This document shows, one piece after another, positions 1 to 13,161 of a DNA stretch of 64,000 bases. The stretch covers positions 31,716,176-31,780,175 of the forward strand of contig NC_135550.1 of the NCBI RefSeq assembly GCF_964340395.1. Direction: 5' to 3'. Both the position numbers and the translations under genes were made by a program. The notes under the pieces were generated by a model. That model did no database searches and was not told the DNA's origin. It saw only the letters and a list, made by a program, of their open reading frames with translations. The first letter of the stretch is position 1; each line of letters opens with the position of its first letter. Origin of the DNA: Glandiceps talaboti (taxonomy: Eukaryota; Hemichordata; Enteropneusta; Spengelidae).

Positions 1-442
1 TGCCAGCATAGAAAGAAAACTATGATAAATGATTTACAGTGATAATTGTTGCTGATGATGGAATAGTGGCTCCGATTACCATCACCATGATGTGTACTTG
101 GTCTCATATATATATAGTCTTGTTTTTTCCCCAGAACACACTATTAAGGACACTAAGCCCCTTTTGTAATTTCTGAATTAAGGAAATAAAAGAAAATCAC
201 TATGAAAACAAATTCAAAACAGCCACCAGACTATAGACCCTCTTTTTCTGGTCACCAACAGACAACGTCTGGCAATTTTGTCATCTTAGCCCTCTTTTGA
301 AAAATTTCTCGAGAAAAGAATTTATAATGTCTAGCACTTAGTATTTAGGAACAAGTGTTTTCATTTCTATAAAGTTTAAGTAGATAGTCAGCGTCATAGC
401 TCTTCAGATTTTCAATGACTTTCTCATGCTCTCTTGTTTTAG

Positions 443-619
443 CTTATTGTGATGATCCAGGTGAGCCTGAACATGGTAAAAGGTGTTGTCAGGACAAATT
501 TGAACCTGGTGACAAAGTTAGTTTCTATTGTGATGAGGGCTTCACTAGAACAGGCTCTCCTGAAAGAATTTGTTCCCAGGATGGCACTTGGACAGGGTCA
601 CCAGCATCATGTTTTCCAG
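443..619 (+). CDS. Sushi (CCP) domain exon
   Basis: This 177-nt exon has phase 1 at both ends, the usual one-exon-one-sushi arrangement. The acceptor is ttttag before 443 and the donor is gtgaga after 619. The 59 codons hold the four framework cysteines, the YCDEGF segment and a G-T-W motif before the last cysteine. An additional adjacent Cys-Cys pair lies between Cys1 and Cys2; human SUSD6 also has two extra cysteines in this place, which supports the family call. Confidence 0.82.
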
Positions 620-3600
620 GTGAGACACTGATATGAAGCATGTTGGCAACTTTCTCTATGTTTTGTATTTGTGCATCAAGAATAGTGTAAAATCACAAAT
701 ATTTCAAATTGAACTTTTTGACTAGCATCTGTTAAATGTTAAATGCTTGTACAGTCATCATGAAATGGAAGCTTTGTAACAAATAATGATGGACAGAGTT
801 GTCAATTGACACCAGTCAAATTAGCCATGTTGGACAGAGTTGTCAATTGTCACCAATCAAATTAGCCATGTTGGACAGAGTTGTCAATTGTCACCAATCA
901 AATTAGCCATGTTGGACAGAGTTGTCAATTGTCACCAATCAAATTAGCCATGTTGGACAGAGTTGTCAATTGTCACCAATCAAATTAGCCATGTTGGACA
1001 TTGTTGTCAATTGTCACCAATCAAATTAGCCATGTTGGACAGAGTTGTCAATTGTCACCAGTCAAATTAGCCATGTTGGACATTGTTGTCAATTGTCACC
1101 AATCAAATTAGCCATGTTGGGCAGAGTTGTCAATTGTCACCAATCAAATTAGCCATGTTGGACATTGTTGTCAATTGTCACCAATCAAATTAGCCATGTT
1201 GGACAGAGTTGTCAATTGTCACCAATCAAATTAGCCATGTTGGACAGAGTTGTCAATTGTCACCAATCAAATTAGCCATGTTGGACATTGTTGTCAATTG
1301 TCACCAATCAAATTAGTCATGTTGGACAGAGTTGTCAATTGTCACCAGTCAAATTAGCCATGTTGGACATTGTTGTCAATTGTCACCAATCAAATTAGCC
1401 ATGTTGGACAGAGTTGTCAATTGTCACCAATCAAATTAGCCATGTTGGACAGAGTTGTCAATTGTCACCAATCAAATTAGCCATGTTGGACAGAGTTGTC
1501 AATTGTCACCAATCAAATTAGCCATGTTGGACATTGTTGTCAATTGTCACCAATCAAATTAGTCATGTTGGACAGAGTTGTCAATTGTCACCAGTCAAAT
1601 TAGCCATGTTGGGTAATGTTGAATACACAATAGTACTTAAATATTTAAAAATTAATGTTAAATTAGTGATACTAGTAGGAACTGTAAATGAGATGAGGTG
1701 GAAATCTTTCATCATTCTTCAAATCTTGATAACTGATATGTTTTTACTTTGCAGTGAGCTCTAATGTTGTCACATCAGAACCACAGTCAGAAGGTATCTT
1801 CCTCACCAATACAACACTGACTATCGTCATAGCTACAACAGGGACCATACTTGGGGTGCTTATCATCATAATACTTCTCAGCTTGAAGAAATGTCATTAT
1901 CGTAACCGACGTTTGAGTCGCTCTCTCCCAATGCACCACTCACACAGACGTTCTCACTTGATGAGTCCAACAGACATAGACAGAGTTGCTCTTATTGCTT
2001 ATGCTAATGGTTTAGAAGTTGTATTACCGTCTTATGAAGAAGCTACAGCAGAAGAACGTCCAGCTCGTCCACCATCCTTTTCTGAATCTTTTGAGCCAAG
2101 TGATAATAATAACAGCAACAGCAATGTAGAGCAGAATAATATTCCACCTCAAAATCCACCACAAAATCCACCACAAAGTACTACCTGTAATTCTTCATCT
2201 CAGACTAGTCCACCACAAACTCTATCACCAGATCCTCCACCCCGTACTTCATCACAGACTCGAAATCTGTTGTCACAATTTCGTAGGTTGCCACGAATAC
2301 CAAGAAGCTTACGCATAGGACCTCCACCACCTCTCAGTATGTTCATGGATCAAAGAGAACACCAAGAACTGTCAACAAGTGATGGATATAGAAATACCAG
2401 AAACCAGAACTCAGAAGTGGGAGTGCAAAGACAAAATACTGCTAACGAACCTTCTAATGAACAAGCTGAGATAGATTGTCTGAATGTTGAGTTTAGAGTG
2501 ACAGATACAGCTGCTTTGTTGCAGCTAGAAAATGAGATATCACGCATGAATGCTGAACAGAGTACAGAGACAACACAAGACAGGCTTGATAACCAGGGTG
2601 TTAGCAATGATGATGATGATGATGTTGAGATGTTAACAGACCTGACTGAAGAGGAAGCAGACAAGACTGTATCAACAGGTCAGTAGGTTTGGTGTCTATG
2701 TAAGTACAACAAAATGCAAGCACAAAATATGCAAAGCTTTGAACTAATTTTGAATAAGCATTGTAATCACAAGGCCAAAAAATCTAATGTCATCTGTTGT
2801 CTTTTCACTCACTATGAAGAAAAAGGAATGACATGACAATTTTCACATAATCTTTTTGTGAACTTTCTGACAGCAATTCAGGGATGGCGCTCTTTCATGA
2901 ATCATCTTTATTTCATCATTTCAATTTGATATGTTGTATAATTCATCACACATTGGAGTTTCATTGTCCTCATGAATATTTGATATTAAAATGACTCTTG
3001 GTCAAATAACTTTAAGGCTAGGCATTTGTTTTCCTGGTTAAATTTAATCGCATCTGATGCATCTCAACAATTGTGAAAATAGCTTGCTAATAGTAATAGG
3101 ATTATGAATCTCATAGTGTTACCTGGAGGAATCTAATGTTTTTGTTAAGTGGCAGTAAGCAGGTAAAATCTAACTAAAATCCACTATCATTTCACTGGGC
3201 TACCCCACCAAATTATGGGACAATGTATTGTAAACCATACCAGTTATATCATATTGCATCTTTCTGTTAACAGGGTTCCCTAACTTGGCAAAAAAACACG
3301 TGGCAGCCTTGTGTGCACCCTTCTAGAATATCTCCACTGAGCAAATGTTGAGATAAGATGGTTGTCTTTAGTTTATGCTCAGTTGTCAAAACTTAAATAA
3401 AATAGCATAAAACGTCATTTCTTAGAACATCCTTACAAGATGTTGAATATAACAAGATGTATGATGTGTTGTCAAGGTAACAAGATCTTGGATTGGTTGT
3501 AAATTATCTGATATGACTTTGAAAATATAATTTGCTTGATCTAACTCCTCACCCCTTTACGTATGTATTTTTTACAGACCAAAATGTGACAACAGGTACT

Positions 3601-3690
3601 GACAATATTCCAGTTACTGATAGAACCTCAACAGAAACTGAAGACGACAGCAACCAGGTCGAAGTACCCCAATCACCAGGACTAAACTAA
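443..3690 (+). CDS. SUSD4/SUSD6-like sushi-domain type I membrane protein, 3' part (5' exons outside window)
   Basis: Three coding exons are visible: 443-619, 1755-2678 and 3578-3690 (TAA at 3688-3690), joined by phase-1 GT-AG introns. In order they encode one sushi/CCP domain, a short stalk, one membrane helix, a basic stop-transfer segment, then a long cytoplasmic tail rich in Pro, Ser, Asn and Gln. Just after the basic segment the tail carries an L-P-S-Y-E-E-A motif, the same motif that follows the helix in vertebrate SUSD6 and SUSD4. In that family, LPxY/PPxY motifs recruit WW domains of NEDD4-type ubiquitin ligases, and mammalian SUSD6 is reported to act with TMEM127 and WWP2 in MHC-I turnover. 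A role here as an adaptor for ubiquitin ligases is inference. The first exon starts inside a codon, so the signal peptide exon is upstream of the window. Family assignment is fairly secure; SUSD4 versus SUSD6 orthology is not. Confidence 0.8.
791..1610 (+). repeat. 41-bp minisatellite, about 20 copies
   Basis: A head-to-tail 41-bp unit repeats 20 times in the intron after the sushi exon. Each unit carries the self-complementary core CAATTG and the sequence CACCAATCAAATTAG. Two unit types alternate irregularly: one reads GGACAGAG and the other GGACATTG before TTGTCAATTG. Confidence 0.95.
1755..2678 (+). CDS. Transmembrane and cytoplasmic-tail exon of the SUSD4/6-like protein
   Basis: The acceptor is tttgcag before 1755 and the donor gtcagt follows 2678. 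The exon opens with about 22 polar extracellular residues. A hydrophobic helix follows (IVIATTGTILGVLIIIILL), then a Lys/Arg-rich cytoplasmic border. The LPSYEEA WW-ligand motif lies about 80 codons into the exon. The rest is low complexity: poly-Asn, repeated Pro-Pro-Gln-Asn units and an acidic stretch with five consecutive Asp. The phase-1 entry joins CCA-G to TG, giving a Val at the junction. Confidence 0.8.
3578..3690 (+). CDS. Terminal coding exon of the SUSD4/6-like protein
   Basis: The acceptor tttacag precedes 3578 and the phase-1 frame stays open for 36 codons to TAA at 3688-3690. The encoded tail is Thr-, Asp- and Glu-rich with no recognised domain. Without this exon the previous frame would run straight past its donor into a stop at 2684, so the splice adds 36 residues. 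An alternative end by intron retention cannot be excluded. Confidence 0.68.
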
Positions 3691-4414
3691 CAACTGAAAG
3701 TACTTTTGTTTTTAGATTTTATGATACTTATTAACTGTATCTAGTGAATATGTTAATCAGCCATCATATGTATGTTTTAGTATTACCTTGGACAACCTAC
3801 TACAGATTGCATATCATTTATAGTTACATACTGCAATCTGATGTAAACTAGAATTTGGCTTGTTTCCAACTCATATTTTGTATTTTCTTGCCAGTGCTCA
3901 TACAAAGTGTTAACATCCCAATGCAAAGTTTCTTCTCATTTTCATACTTTAAAGTCTCAAGTAGCTTTAACTGCTCATTTTCGTTTGTTAATTTTTGCCC
4001 ATTGCAAAATACATCACACCTTCTCTTGAAATTGTCAGTCTTACTATGTACACTAGCTTTATGTCTCTAAACAAGTTATAAATAAGGTACAGACCATAAT
4101 TTTGTGTTTGTTAACAAATGTTAGATTTGTTGGATGTTGATAGGGTTTAATCACTACGCAATCATACATACATAAAAGTTAGTACAAGATGTTTAAATTA
4201 TGAAAGTAAATATAGAAGAGGAATTCTGAAATACTGCTAGACTCCTCCAGCTATTCTGCTTGCTTTAGAAATAACTGGTCACCACTGAGGGCGCTAGACA
4301 TGTACTCATCACCTTTCAGCTTTATTTGGCAACCCCCAAAGTGCGGATCAAGGTCTTTCTATAAGACTATAGGCTTTAACCTATCACACACAAGCCAAAG
4401 TCATAAACTTTAAA

Positions 4415-4540
4415 CACTCTTATATCATGCTTTGATAACTTGAATAGTATGATTTCCACTCTTATATCATGCTTTGATAACTTGAATAGTATGATTTCCA
4501 CTCTTATATCATGCTTTGATAACTTGAATAGTATGATTTC
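4415..4540 (+). repeat. 42-bp tandem repeat, 3 copies
   Basis: Three essentially identical 42-bp copies starting CACTCTTATATCATGC. The period is a multiple of three, so the reverse strand carries a spurious short repetitive reading frame. Confidence 0.92.
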
Positions 4541-6093
4541 CATGCAGAGTATCTTTCTTTGTACCATGCTGTATTAAAGTGTCTTGACACAATAGATTGA
4601 AATGTCAGTGCCAACAAGTTGATGTATGTCAGATATCCATAACTAATGTTCAACATCAAAATACGTCATTTCTATTGATGTATCTTTGAAATAATATATG
4701 GACATAAAATAAGTGCCAACTATGACTACGTATGTACATAAAACTGGTTTACATCAATTTTAAATTTCCATACAAAGTTCAACTGAATGTTTTGATTTGT
4801 ACTTTTCATTTGTCAACATGTGTAGATACTGAGATCAATTGAGTACCTATAGACTATTAGGTATCTATTTTGTGTAGAAAAATGTCAACTTGTAGCTTTG
4901 TATGTCATTTTGACAGAGATGTTACTAGAGCAACAAGATTTACAGAGATTTTAAGAAAAGCTTTAGATATAATCTATAAGCATTAGGACATTTGAAACTA
5001 GCATACTAGAAATACTTGAGAGATTTCAAACTTGACATGACACTTCATATCATAGTTTCATAGAGTCACTTTATACATAGGTAGACTATTATCTAGTATG
5101 GTGTATGTTATCAAAGTAATAGCATCAAGACATGACACTAGACACTAGTTACCCTGGTGAACTTGTTGGATGATGCAACTATGTAAAAGGTGGGTTAGGA
5201 ATATGTCCTATTCTGTTTATGAGAAAGATAAAAGATTGTATAGTTTTACCACTGGGGGTGCTGTTCCACAGATTTTGATCAGATGCATGGACCAGAATCA
5301 TTCAGTACTATGCATGGATTAGTCTGAAAATCATCCGTTACTAATCTTTCATGACAACTTTTGGTAACATTCTTGGTTTTCCTTCAGTTTTCAATTGTTT
5401 TAAGTTTTAGTCACAAGTAGCCATGTCATTGTGCTTGGTACTGCTATGATCATTCTGGCTGGCATACATGATGAAAAGTTTAACCCTTATATTTCCCAAT
5501 CTGTGCTGCCCTTATGCTGTATTGTTTAAAAATGACGATGAAGTGGAATATAGCCAACTGCTAGCTTTCAAGTTATCTGAATATCTCTCAGGATGTGAAA
5601 ACACAAATTTAACTGTTTAGTGCAAATTTTCACAAATAGTACAGGTCACAAAATCTTCTGTTTATGTTCAGATGGTGATAGTATTGGAGGAAACTGAAAC
5701 GAAAAAAAAATCAAGGAGGCAAATTTATTCAGTATTTTGAAAATTGGTCATGTAATCAGTTATTTCATAAATGATACTGCAGTAATTTAGATGATTAGAA
5801 AATTATTATTCAGAAGTTTCATTCAACAAAATATTAATTTGATGAAAAATACTGAAATATTAACGCAAAATCATTTGTGTGTCAATCATACCATGGTGTA
5901 GTTATATTGTAACTTGAATAGAAACATAGCTTTCAGTAGCATTGAATTGAACTAAACTTGTTCTGTATGTATTGATGTTACTTATCCTTTTGCATACTGT
6001 ACTACACAGTACGTAGCTATGAATTGGACACCCCTTCCATCTCCAATCTTTATCAGTGCAATATTAGTAAGACACAGAATCATGAGAATGACA

Positions 6094-6241
6094 TGCTGTA
6101 TTGTAACATTTGTAAGACCCTAAATTAAACCCACTACAATGCATGGGAATATTATAATTTATAGCAGTGCTGTATTGTAACATTTGTAAGACCAAAAATT
6201 AAACCCACTACAATGCATGGGAATATAATAATGTATAGCAG
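6094..6241 (+). repeat. 74-bp tandem duplication
   Basis: Two copies begin at 6094 and 6168 with TGCTGTATTGTAACATTTG. They differ at a handful of positions, so this is a fairly recent local duplication. Confidence 0.9.
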
Positions 6242-7724
6242 ATGCTGCTGCAAGTAGTTATCATAATATGGCTAATCTTCATGTATCCAATAATTAGTGC
6301 CAACAGTGTGAGTTGCCAGGAGATAAAAACATTGTATCTGTACCACTCAGCACCATCCGGCCTCAGTTGCCAAGAACAAGTGTCATTCATTCACCCAACT
6401 CCCCCCTATATAGCATGGCTCAAAGGTTGTTATAAGATACACCTACCTCTTGTACATCATGATTTCAATTATCTCATTATCATTACATTTTCCTCATAAC
6501 CACGCATATACCATGCTACTGCCACGTAGCTTCATTTGTTTCTAAAGTTTGACTTTTGTACTTCTTCAACTAACATTTAACTAATAACTGGCTAATCATT
6601 ACTCCACAAATTTATCATTTCAGTACTCACTAGCTTTGGCTACATTGTAAAATGACATTGATATGTTTCTAATAGATACTACTGGTGGTAAGAAATCATC
6701 TCTTTACTGCCATCTCACTTGATGAGAAATCGTGAACCAAAATTTGTTCATGCAAATGAGTAAACCTGCAACTGTTTGAATGATGTAAGTGATGTATAAG
6801 TAGCATCCTAAGCTGACAAATATACCATATTTGGACATTATCGATACGTAACTGCTCTCCAGTAAACACTAACTTATCATCAGGAAAAATTGTCTTGATT
6901 CATTAAAACAAAGACATGATGTTAATGACTATGTGGGTGGCTTCGGTTGAATTTGAAATTTCATTTGAGTAACCTCATTGAACTAGATGTAAAGAGAGAT
7001 TTGATGCCATGAATAGCTTCTAGACTATACTCCTCATGAAATCACCGACATTTATAAACATTTGCCCATCAAAATTTTTTTGTACAATTTTATTATCCAA
7101 CCTTAGTTAACAACTGAAAGATGCTGTTACACTGTACTTTGGTGATTCCAAGTATTCTACACTTTATGAGCACTCAGGACTAAAATTTGACTGTGCTTGG
7201 GTTGTATGGCTTTACATGTACATAGCAGTTTAACTTGAATTGCTATTTTTCAGTGTTTCACACACACTGTTTGGTTATCAAGAGGCTTTGGTATTGTTTT
7301 GTTTATATTCAGATATTTACTCTTGTTTTGTATGTTTACTTGTTTGTAAATAGAGACGTTAACATGATATTAATTTGTATAATGATTTATTTATGTGAAG
7401 CTGAGAGGATGGTAATACACCAACAAATTATTATCACTACTCAGCAGTCAATATACCAAATATATGAATTTGTTATTATTATCATAACTACTTCTACATC
7501 AACAATTAGTTTTCTGCCTGTGCCACCTGCTAAGGTTTGTCTGTAACTAAAACCATGTACAAATGAAAGAGCTTGATTAGTTTTGTTGTGTACAATGTAA
7601 GTTACTTTGTTTTGTTGACCTGCAGAGTAGTCAGACTATATATCTCACCAACACATTCTAGTCCAGGATGGAGGAGCTGAGTATAGGTTACAACATTTTA
7701 ACTTGTCCATTTTGTACAGACTGC

Positions 7725-8150
7725 TTTAAATGTCAATCAAAGTGTATAACAGGGTAACAGAGTATCTTCTGATAGTTTTATTGACATTTAGGTTTGTTTT
7801 ACTGCCAAAAGATGTGTAATTGTCCCAATAATACTTCAGGTGTACTTGTCAATCTACCGAATGAGAAGTTTATCAGAGTAGATGTGACAGGGTGAAAGAC
7901 TATCTTTATGACAGTTGTATTAATGGTTTTGTTATACTGCCAAAAATATACCTAATTGTCTCCACAATACTTGAGATGTGGTTAGTCAATCATACAAACT
8001 GACAGGCTTATCACACTAAGTAACAGGGTAAAACAATACCCTTTGATAGATTGCTTTGTTATGCAGCCAAAAATATACCTAACTGTCCCCATTATACTTG
8101 AGATGTGCTTGTCAATCAAATACAGAGTGACATGTTTACCAAATAGTCAA
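7725..8150 (+). repeat. Degenerate tandem repeat, period about 125-130 bp
   Basis: Three to four diverged copies share, in order, an ACAGGGT box, a TTTTGTTAT..CTGCCAAAA box, an AATTGTC box, ATACTTGAGATGTG and CTTGTCAATC. Copies are recognisable near 7730, 7855, 7985 and 8110. The divergence suggests an old array. Confidence 0.65.
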
Positions 8151-9117
8151 TGTTGGTGACTTCATGTCCCCTGCTCTGGATATGGTCCAGACATACATCT
8201 ATGGTTTGGAGACACACTCACCATGTACCAATTGACTCAGCTCTAAGTTTATCAGCTAGAACCAGCTTGACCATGTCAGTGACCAAAAAGAAATATTGAG
8301 GACAAAGTATTATATAGTGTATTTGGTCCAGAACCTGTCCATAGTTAGTTTGCAGTCAGGTGAAGGATGTCCTTAGTACTTTGCTCTCTATTCTAGCTGT
8401 TTGAACTATATTCTGTTTTGAGAAGAATTGTTGATACTAATTTAGGAGGGATTTAGTCTGGTGCACAAATCATGAACTTACGATTAAAGGTGATTGGGTC
8501 ACATTTCATGCTAGTTATTCATTTATCGGTTAACTTGTTATTCTAAAAAAATATATCTATTTGTTCAGATATGTCAGCCTAACATGATGTTTCTTATCTT
8601 GTTATTTGAGAGCATCATGTTTTTGGGGTCTTTTTTTATGTTTGTAAATTATCCAGTTTACTATGGCCTAGTGGCCAATTACTTACAAGTTTAGAGAAAT
8701 GCTGCTATCCTTTGATTATAGCTTTAGATATCCATTCATTATTTGCAGAAAATGACTTCTTTCTGTATGAAATGTGCATGTACACAAGGACAAACCATTA
8801 AGTGGATAATTTTAGCTTTGACTTCAAGTGTAAACTCAATCTATCTAGTTTTGCCAATGTCTCAGACTTAGTAATATCTAGCACCATTACTCATAGCTTG
8901 AGGTGTCGAGACTCTCACCTGCCTTGAGATAGTCTGATGTTGATTCACTTGATATTGTAACCTCAGTTATTGCTATATATTATCCTAATCAAAAACAAAT
9001 TTAAAGGAGAAAGGAGCCACATGAATGAAATATTTACATTTTACAAGGAAAAGACAAATAAATGAAGATAATGTTGCAGCATAAAAGAATGTCACTTGTG
9101 TTTGTTTACTCTTGGAT

Positions 9118-9371
9118 ACACACATATGCACACACACACATGCACACACACATGCACACACACACACACACACGTACACACACAATACATACATACATAC
9201 ATACATACATATGTACATACATACATACATACATACACACACACATACGTACGTACGTACGTACGTACGTACGTACATACACATACATACATACATACAT
9301 ACATACATACATACACACACATACATACATACATACATACATACATACACACATACATACACACACATACA

Positions 9372-9402
<31 letters not shown>
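9118..9402. repeat. Compound microsatellite (CA)n-(CATA)n-(TACG)n-(CATA)n
   Basis: Blocks of CA, CATA and a self-complementary TACG run (about 9247-9275) follow one another. The overlapping open frames in several phases on both strands are artefacts of the repeat. Confidence 0.97.
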
Positions 9403-11625
9403 GTACATTGGAATGTCACATTTGAATCTCAGTCAATGAGACAGACTACGCTTGCTTTATCTTGAACTATGCTTTGCTTGGTTTATTCATGATTAGATTA
9501 GTGGTGTTAGTCCCCTGTAACTTTGGAAGTAGTGACGTCACCAGGATCCACCACCAAAGTGAACTGAAATCTCAGTTTATACAGAAGTCACAGAGAACCA
9601 GTGTGAACCCCCCCCCGATTGTGAAATTACTTTCGATTATGTTTTACTCATAAAAATAGTTCACGTATCATGGTGTAACCTTTGCTGTGTTCGACAGACA
9701 CTGACAGCTTAGTGTACTAAGCTTATCATAAAGTGTAACAGATGTTGGTAACATTCGGCCATAGGAGAGTACAAAATGATTGCTATCTGCTATCACCTCT
9801 CAGCAGATTGAATCACTGGGATCGGACCCAGGGGTAAATTGTTATTTTGTTCGCAAAATAAAATGTACACACATGTGCTTGTAGTTATAGATGTTGGAGG
9901 AGATTCTTTCCCAAACGTCTGTGTTGTAACTCAACATTTACCATATATGAATTAAATATCGAAATATCTCTAAATTATATTCTGCCCACGTAAAAATATT
10001 CACAATATTGCATAACCCTCTAGATATTAACTCCATAAATCAAAATGGCAGGAATCCCATCGATTTAAAATTTAAAACTTGAAATTAGAACATTTAATTA
10101 CACACATACTCGCCAATTTGAAGCACATGCATTTCGACACGACAACACTTGACATGAATATCGTTGAATGGTTGTTTTTTCAGGTGAATGAGAGGTCAGC
10201 CCAGCCCAGCAGATGAATCGAACCATTAGCCAGTTAACTGGCGTGATTTGTGACTACTCGAAAATACCTATGTAGCTACCCTTGCTTCATCTATTGGAGT
10301 GAATGGAGTTCATATTTTTACATAGAAATACACCTAGCATAATAACCCCAGCTCTTATGAGTCTTAACAAGTTTTCACGTTTGAAAATTTCAAAATACCA
10401 CTGTGGCCCTGTAGACTGCAGGGAGGAGGAGGGAATGTGAGAGTAATCGATACTTCTACAGACAAAATTGTAGATCTTTCCAGCTTTTGATCGTCCTTGA
10501 CAACATGTAGTAAAGTCACCTGTTGGGTGCTTCACGGTATCCGCCCACTTTTGTATGTCACGGCACACAGTGGACTTCAGAGTGGACTTGATAAAATTGG
10601 GACACCGGTTGCATCAACAAGTTTTGCAAGGACATGTTTTTTTATAGATCACTCGAAAACATATAAAACTATGTCGATATGTCGCATTTGTTGAAATTAT
10701 GATAACCCTGGCACAGTTTCTCATGACTTTGAATATATGTTTTAAACTTTAACTATTGCATCAATCAACAGGTGTTTTCACACTCCCTGGTTGATCTCAC
10801 ATCGTCCCATATCATTCTGATCCACTGACATTTCGATGTGAACTTATAGCTTTGAACTACGACTATACCCAGTACTGTGATCTTCAAGTTGAAAGTATCT
10901 GTTAAAGAAATTGTTGCTGATGATGGATACGAATATCGACTTGATGCATTATTTGATCAGATTTGGGCAGTGAGAATTTTGTGACTCATTCTGCATTGCA
11001 TTACTGTCATTTTGCTTTCTTTCAAATTTGGTGTGTTTTGATAGTCTCATTCCTATATGCATGTACCTATGTCGTCTTTGTTATACCTGGTAATGCATTA
11101 CACTCTGGATTTCTTTTTACAATAATAATTTTAATTCTCATCTCAGACCTTTCACGGTGTTACCTTCGAATTCTGTAAATTGGCTGTTAGTATGTTAAAT
11201 TCCGATTTGAGCTCCCATGATGCTTAGTATGACAGATTGGCAATTCTATAAATAGACATGTGTCATCTTTTATATAATTGAATACTGAAGTCGCATGACT
11301 GAAACAAGATAACTATAACTGTTATTGAAATCAACTGATTATTGTAGAACTCAATGTTATCAATTTATAGATGCTTATGCTACCAGATCTCGTGAGTAGC
11401 ACATGACCTCTTGAGCTGAATCACGTGATTCTCAATACCTGTACATACTGGGGTATAGTTTTCACTGGTAACGGCTGGCCGTTTAACAGTATATGGATTG
11501 TAACAGTTCAGACAGATTAGCCACTTATTTTGATTTCCCATTTACACTTGTCTAGATACTCGTTTATTTAGTTATCTATTTATCAGCAAGTTTTGCAGCC
11601 GAAGATAAAAATGTAGCTATTTTTT

Positions 11626-11747
11626 TGGTTGGTTGGTTGGTTGGTTGGTTGGTTGGTTGGTTGGTTGGTTGGCTGGTTGGCTGGTTGGCTGGCTAGCTGG
11701 ATGACTGACTGACTGACTGACTGACTGACTGACTGACTGACTGACTG

Positions 11748-11818
<71 letters not shown>
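11626..11818. repeat. Compound tetranucleotide array (TTGG)n-(GACT)n-(TTGA)n
   Basis: Three homogeneous blocks with a short CTGG transition zone. Written in the same phase the units are TGGT, TGAC and TGAT, differing by single transitions. Confidence 0.97.
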
Positions 11819-12009
11819 ATGCATGAGTGAGTCGTTTACAGATTTGGAGAATGATAAAACATCCAAGGACAATGATTTATTAAATGAGTCGAGAAGTGTT
11901 CTAGAACAATGGATTTTACTACCATGCTATTAATGCCATCAAAATGTCCTCAATACGGAAATTGGTCTCTGATTAAATATGTGTCTGTATGTGTGTTTAT
12001 GTGAGTGTA

Positions 12010-12035
12010 TTTGTGTGTGTGTGTGTATGTGTGTA

Positions 12036-12072
<37 letters not shown>

Positions 12073-12080
12073 TTGCGTGC
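12010..12080. repeat. (GT)n microsatellite
   Basis: A GT-rich run with GTAT interruptions ending in GTGC units. It is non-coding; the short open frames across it are repeat artefacts. Confidence 0.95.
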
Positions 12081-13069
12081 GTGCGTGCGCGTTTGTTCAA
12101 CATTTCACATGAAATCAAACTAATTTTGCTGAAAAACATAAACATTTCACAAAGAGTACAGACAGAAAATAATTTTGGTATTTTCTCTCAATAACAAGCG
12201 TTTATTTCAAAATCCATGACACTGTCAGCTTCACCCATTGTATTTGAACTATAAATACCAAACGTTAATGAAGAAGTGCATGATTCCGACAAAATGCAAA
12301 GTCGGTGTGTATCTGAGTACCAAGACACTGCATATCTCAGTCAGAGATACCGTGTAATATAGTCCTGGTCTTCACAATTACTAGTATTTGTGCCAGTGGG
12401 ACGGGGAAACATGTTGTAGGCCCACGTCTAGTTTTGAATACAGCTATGCTGTGGTGAGATCACACATGGGTTCGATTCAAAGTATTTACACCCCAGTACA
12501 ATTACTTTCTAATATTTGCAAGTTTTATGAAAATATGATAGTTAAATAACATAAACATCTCATAGCGTTATTAAAAACTTTCTGACAGCATACTACAGAT
12601 GAAATATGTTCCTATCAGAAGTTAATATTAATAGAAAATATCTGTTAATAAAAAGTAATAATATGTAAATTTCAGTATAATGTAGGCAGTACCTAGTACA
12701 AAGGTCACACACTGTGCGTTTCTAATTCTTCAACTAATGTTTTGAGTTACTAACTCAAGTAATATGGTGTACGGGATGACACCTGTTTTAGGACAGAGTC
12801 AGTGTACACATAATACAGGCTGATAACCAAAGCCTGCCTAGGTGTCTACGTATCGACCTTTTTATCTACTACCTGAGATCCATATGCAATAAATTTGAGA
12901 AATTTGTAACAATTTCAGTGAAACCTTATTGCCATTGTGTGAATGAAATACAGAGTTACAGTAAAGTGGCAAATCGTTTTGACAATAACAACATAATGCT
13001 GGATAACGGCCTAATACTAATAGTAATACAATCATGTACATCTAACTAAATGTGCAGATGATACACTAC

Positions 13070-13077
13070 CATCTCTC

Positions 13078-13160
<83 letters not shown>
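13070..13160. repeat. (CT)n microsatellite
   Basis: A near-perfect CT dinucleotide run of about 90 bp, preceded by CTCTAT units. Confidence 0.97.

Positions 13161-13161
<1 letters not shown>

Noticed and set aside
8985-9465. Overlapping open frames rich in Tyr-Val-Cys-Met or His-Thr-Tyr
   Set aside because: They are translations of CA/CATA/TACG microsatellites, open in all phases and both strands.
10287-10694. Opposing short frames near 10.3-10.7 kb
   Set aside because: No domain, no codon bias, overlapping on opposite strands.
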